A DNA stretch of 64,000 bases from Pedobacter lusitanus. Its GTDB lineage: Bacteria; Bacteroidota; Bacteroidia; Sphingobacteriales; Sphingobacteriaceae. Below are positions 63,034 through 64,000 of the stretch, piece by piece. How positions within the stretch are numbered: the first letter of the stretch is position 1; each line of letters starts with the position of its first letter. Under the pieces are notes generated by a model. That model did not search any database and was not told the origin of the DNA. It saw nothing but the letters and a program-made list of their open reading frames with translations. The stretch is taken from NCBI RefSeq assembly GCF_040026395.1, contig NZ_CP157278.1, positions 3,968,001 to 4,032,000 of the forward strand, in the 5' to 3' direction. A program made the translations under genes and the position numbers.

Positions 63034-64000
63034 TTATGCCTGATCTTTTACAGCAAGCTGACCGCAGGCTGCATCAATATCTTTACCACGACTGCGTCTG
63101 ATATTTGTATTGATACCCTGACTTTTCAGATAATTAGAGAAAGCATCGATTTTATCTCCTTCAGCATTAATGAAATCTGCAAACTGAATTGGATTATATT
63201 CAATCAGGTTAACTTTGCAGGGTACATGCTTACAGAATTTGGCCAGATCCATTGCATCCTGAATTTCATCATTAAAATTATTGAAGACGATATATTCGTA
63301 GGTAACAGGATTTTTTGTCTTGGCAAAATAGTATTTTAAAGCCTCAGCCAGAACTTTTAAGGTGTTCTGTTCATTGATAGGCATAATTTCATTTCTTTTT
63401 TTGTCATCAGCAGCATGAAGTGAAAGCGCCAGATTGAACTTTACCCCGTCATCACCCAGTTTCCGGATCATTTTAGCAATACCTGCAGTCGAAACGGTGA
63501 TTCTTTTATACGACATATTTAAACCATCAGGAGCAGTAATCCGCTCTATGGATTTTAATACATTGGCATAATTCAGCAGTGGTTCTCCCATACCCATATA
63601 AACGATATTGGTCAGGGGAGCATTGTAGTTCTTTTTCGCCTGCTGATCAATTAATACAACCTGATCATAGATTTCATCCGCATTAAGATTACGTTTTCTA
63701 TCCATATAACCCGTTGCACAGAATTTACAGGTCAAACTACAACCAACCTGAGAGCTTACGCAGGCTGTCATTCGTTCTTCCATCGGGATTAATACCCCTT
63801 CAACGATGTTTCCATCGTACAAACGAAAAGTGTTTTTGATAGTATGATCATTACTAAACTGCGAATTATTTACCTCAACAGCATTGATGGTATAATTCTC
63901 ATCCAGTTTCTTTCTCAGATCTTTAGACAGGTTACTCATTTCCTCAAAAGAACGTGCAGATTTTTCCCAAAGCCACTGGTAAACCTGTTTGGCGCGGTAA
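63034..64000 (-). CDS. rlmN: 23S rRNA (adenine-2503-C2)-methyltransferase, 5' end cut by the window edge
   Basis: Radical SAM enzyme that methylates A2503 of 23S rRNA and A37 of some tRNAs. The ATG at 63939 is internal: the frame continues upstream to the window edge and encodes YRAKQVYQWLWEKSARSFEE, the conserved RlmN segment that comes before MSNLSKDL. Radical SAM cysteines are in CSLTCKFCATGYM; GEPLLNY and SLHAADD follow, and the C-terminal resolving Cys is in AACGQLA. About 50-60 N-terminal residues are probably missing beyond the right edge. Confidence 0.95.
   Translation of the reverse strand, partial: YRAKQVYQWLWEKSARSFEEMSNLSKDLRKKLDENYTINAVEVNNSQFSNDHTIKNTFRLYDGNIVEGVLIPMEERMTACVSSQVGCSLTCKFCATGYMDRKRNLNADEIYDQVVLIDQQAKKNYNAPLTNIVYMGMGEPLLNYANVLKSIERITAPDGLNMSYKRITVSTAGIAKMIRKLGDDGVKFNLALSLHAADDKKRNEIMPINEQNTLKVLAEALKYYFAKTKNPVTYEYIVFNNFNDEIQDAMDLAKFCKHVPCKVNLIEYNPIQFADFINAEGDKIDAFSNYLKSQGINTNIRRSRGKDIDAACGQLAVKDQA

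Overview
The window looks like chromosomal DNA of a Sphingobacteriaceae bacterium (Bacteroidota), most likely Pedobacter or a close relative. The reasons are the low G+C, a SusC/SusD pair with its own ECF sigma/FecR pair, -7 boxes of the Bacteroidota type (TAnnTTTG), very few Shine-Dalgarno sites, and many histidine kinases with an SHNLR-type H-box. No rRNA, tRNA, insertion sequence or CRISPR array was seen. The first gene (ECF sigma factor) and the last (rlmN) run off the window edges.

Layout. (1) 1-9.5 kb: an uptake operon with sigma factor, FecR anti-sigma, SusC-like TonB receptor carrying an STN signalling domain, SusD-like lipoprotein, HExxH zinc metallohydrolase lipoprotein and DUF4302-like lipoprotein, closed by a clear terminator. 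A small XRE regulator follows on the other strand. (2) 9.9-10.9 kb: about 1 kb without a credible gene but with several inverted repeats. (3) 10.9-36.1 kb: a co-directional Wzx/Wzy-type surface polysaccharide locus. It has nucleotide-sugar enzymes (Gmd, an RmlD-family reductase, WecB), an SLBB export protein, a Wzz-like protein, flippase, EpsG-like polymerase, five glycosyltransferases, a beta-helix protein, a PglC-like initiating transferase, PglE, PglD and PglF homologues, a Wzi/RemB-like outer membrane protein, and an acyl carrier protein with its own ketoreductase and ketoacyl synthase. (4) 36.1-45.3 kb: methyltransferase, nucleotidyltransferase, a cluster of PAS/GAF kinases and a CheY-like regulator, an aminotransferase/FAD-monooxygenase pair, and a LuxR-type regulator. 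(5) 45.4-50.9 kb: a possible divergent chaperone-usher-like surface system. (6) 51.0-64.0 kb: another kinase, a PRC-barrel protein, a small PepSY-like protein, and housekeeping genes (glmS, dxs, glyA, a hybrid kinase, comF, rlmN).

How the genes work together. In the polysaccharide locus, PglF, PglE and a PglD-family transferase would build a UDP-2-acetamido-4-amino-2,4,6-trideoxy sugar. ACP, SDR and KAS III could supply a short 3-hydroxyacyl group for its 4-amino position. The PglC-like enzyme would load the sugar phosphate on undecaprenyl phosphate, the glycosyltransferases would extend it, and Wzx, Wzy, Wzz, the SLBB protein and the Wzi-like protein would flip, polymerise and export or anchor the polymer. 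The most interesting candidates for new biology are this acylation module, the usher/chaperone/pilin-like locus at 45-51 kb, a duplicated hairpin element at 62.0-62.25 kb, and a hairpin made of two facing DnaA boxes at 53.03-53.07 kb.
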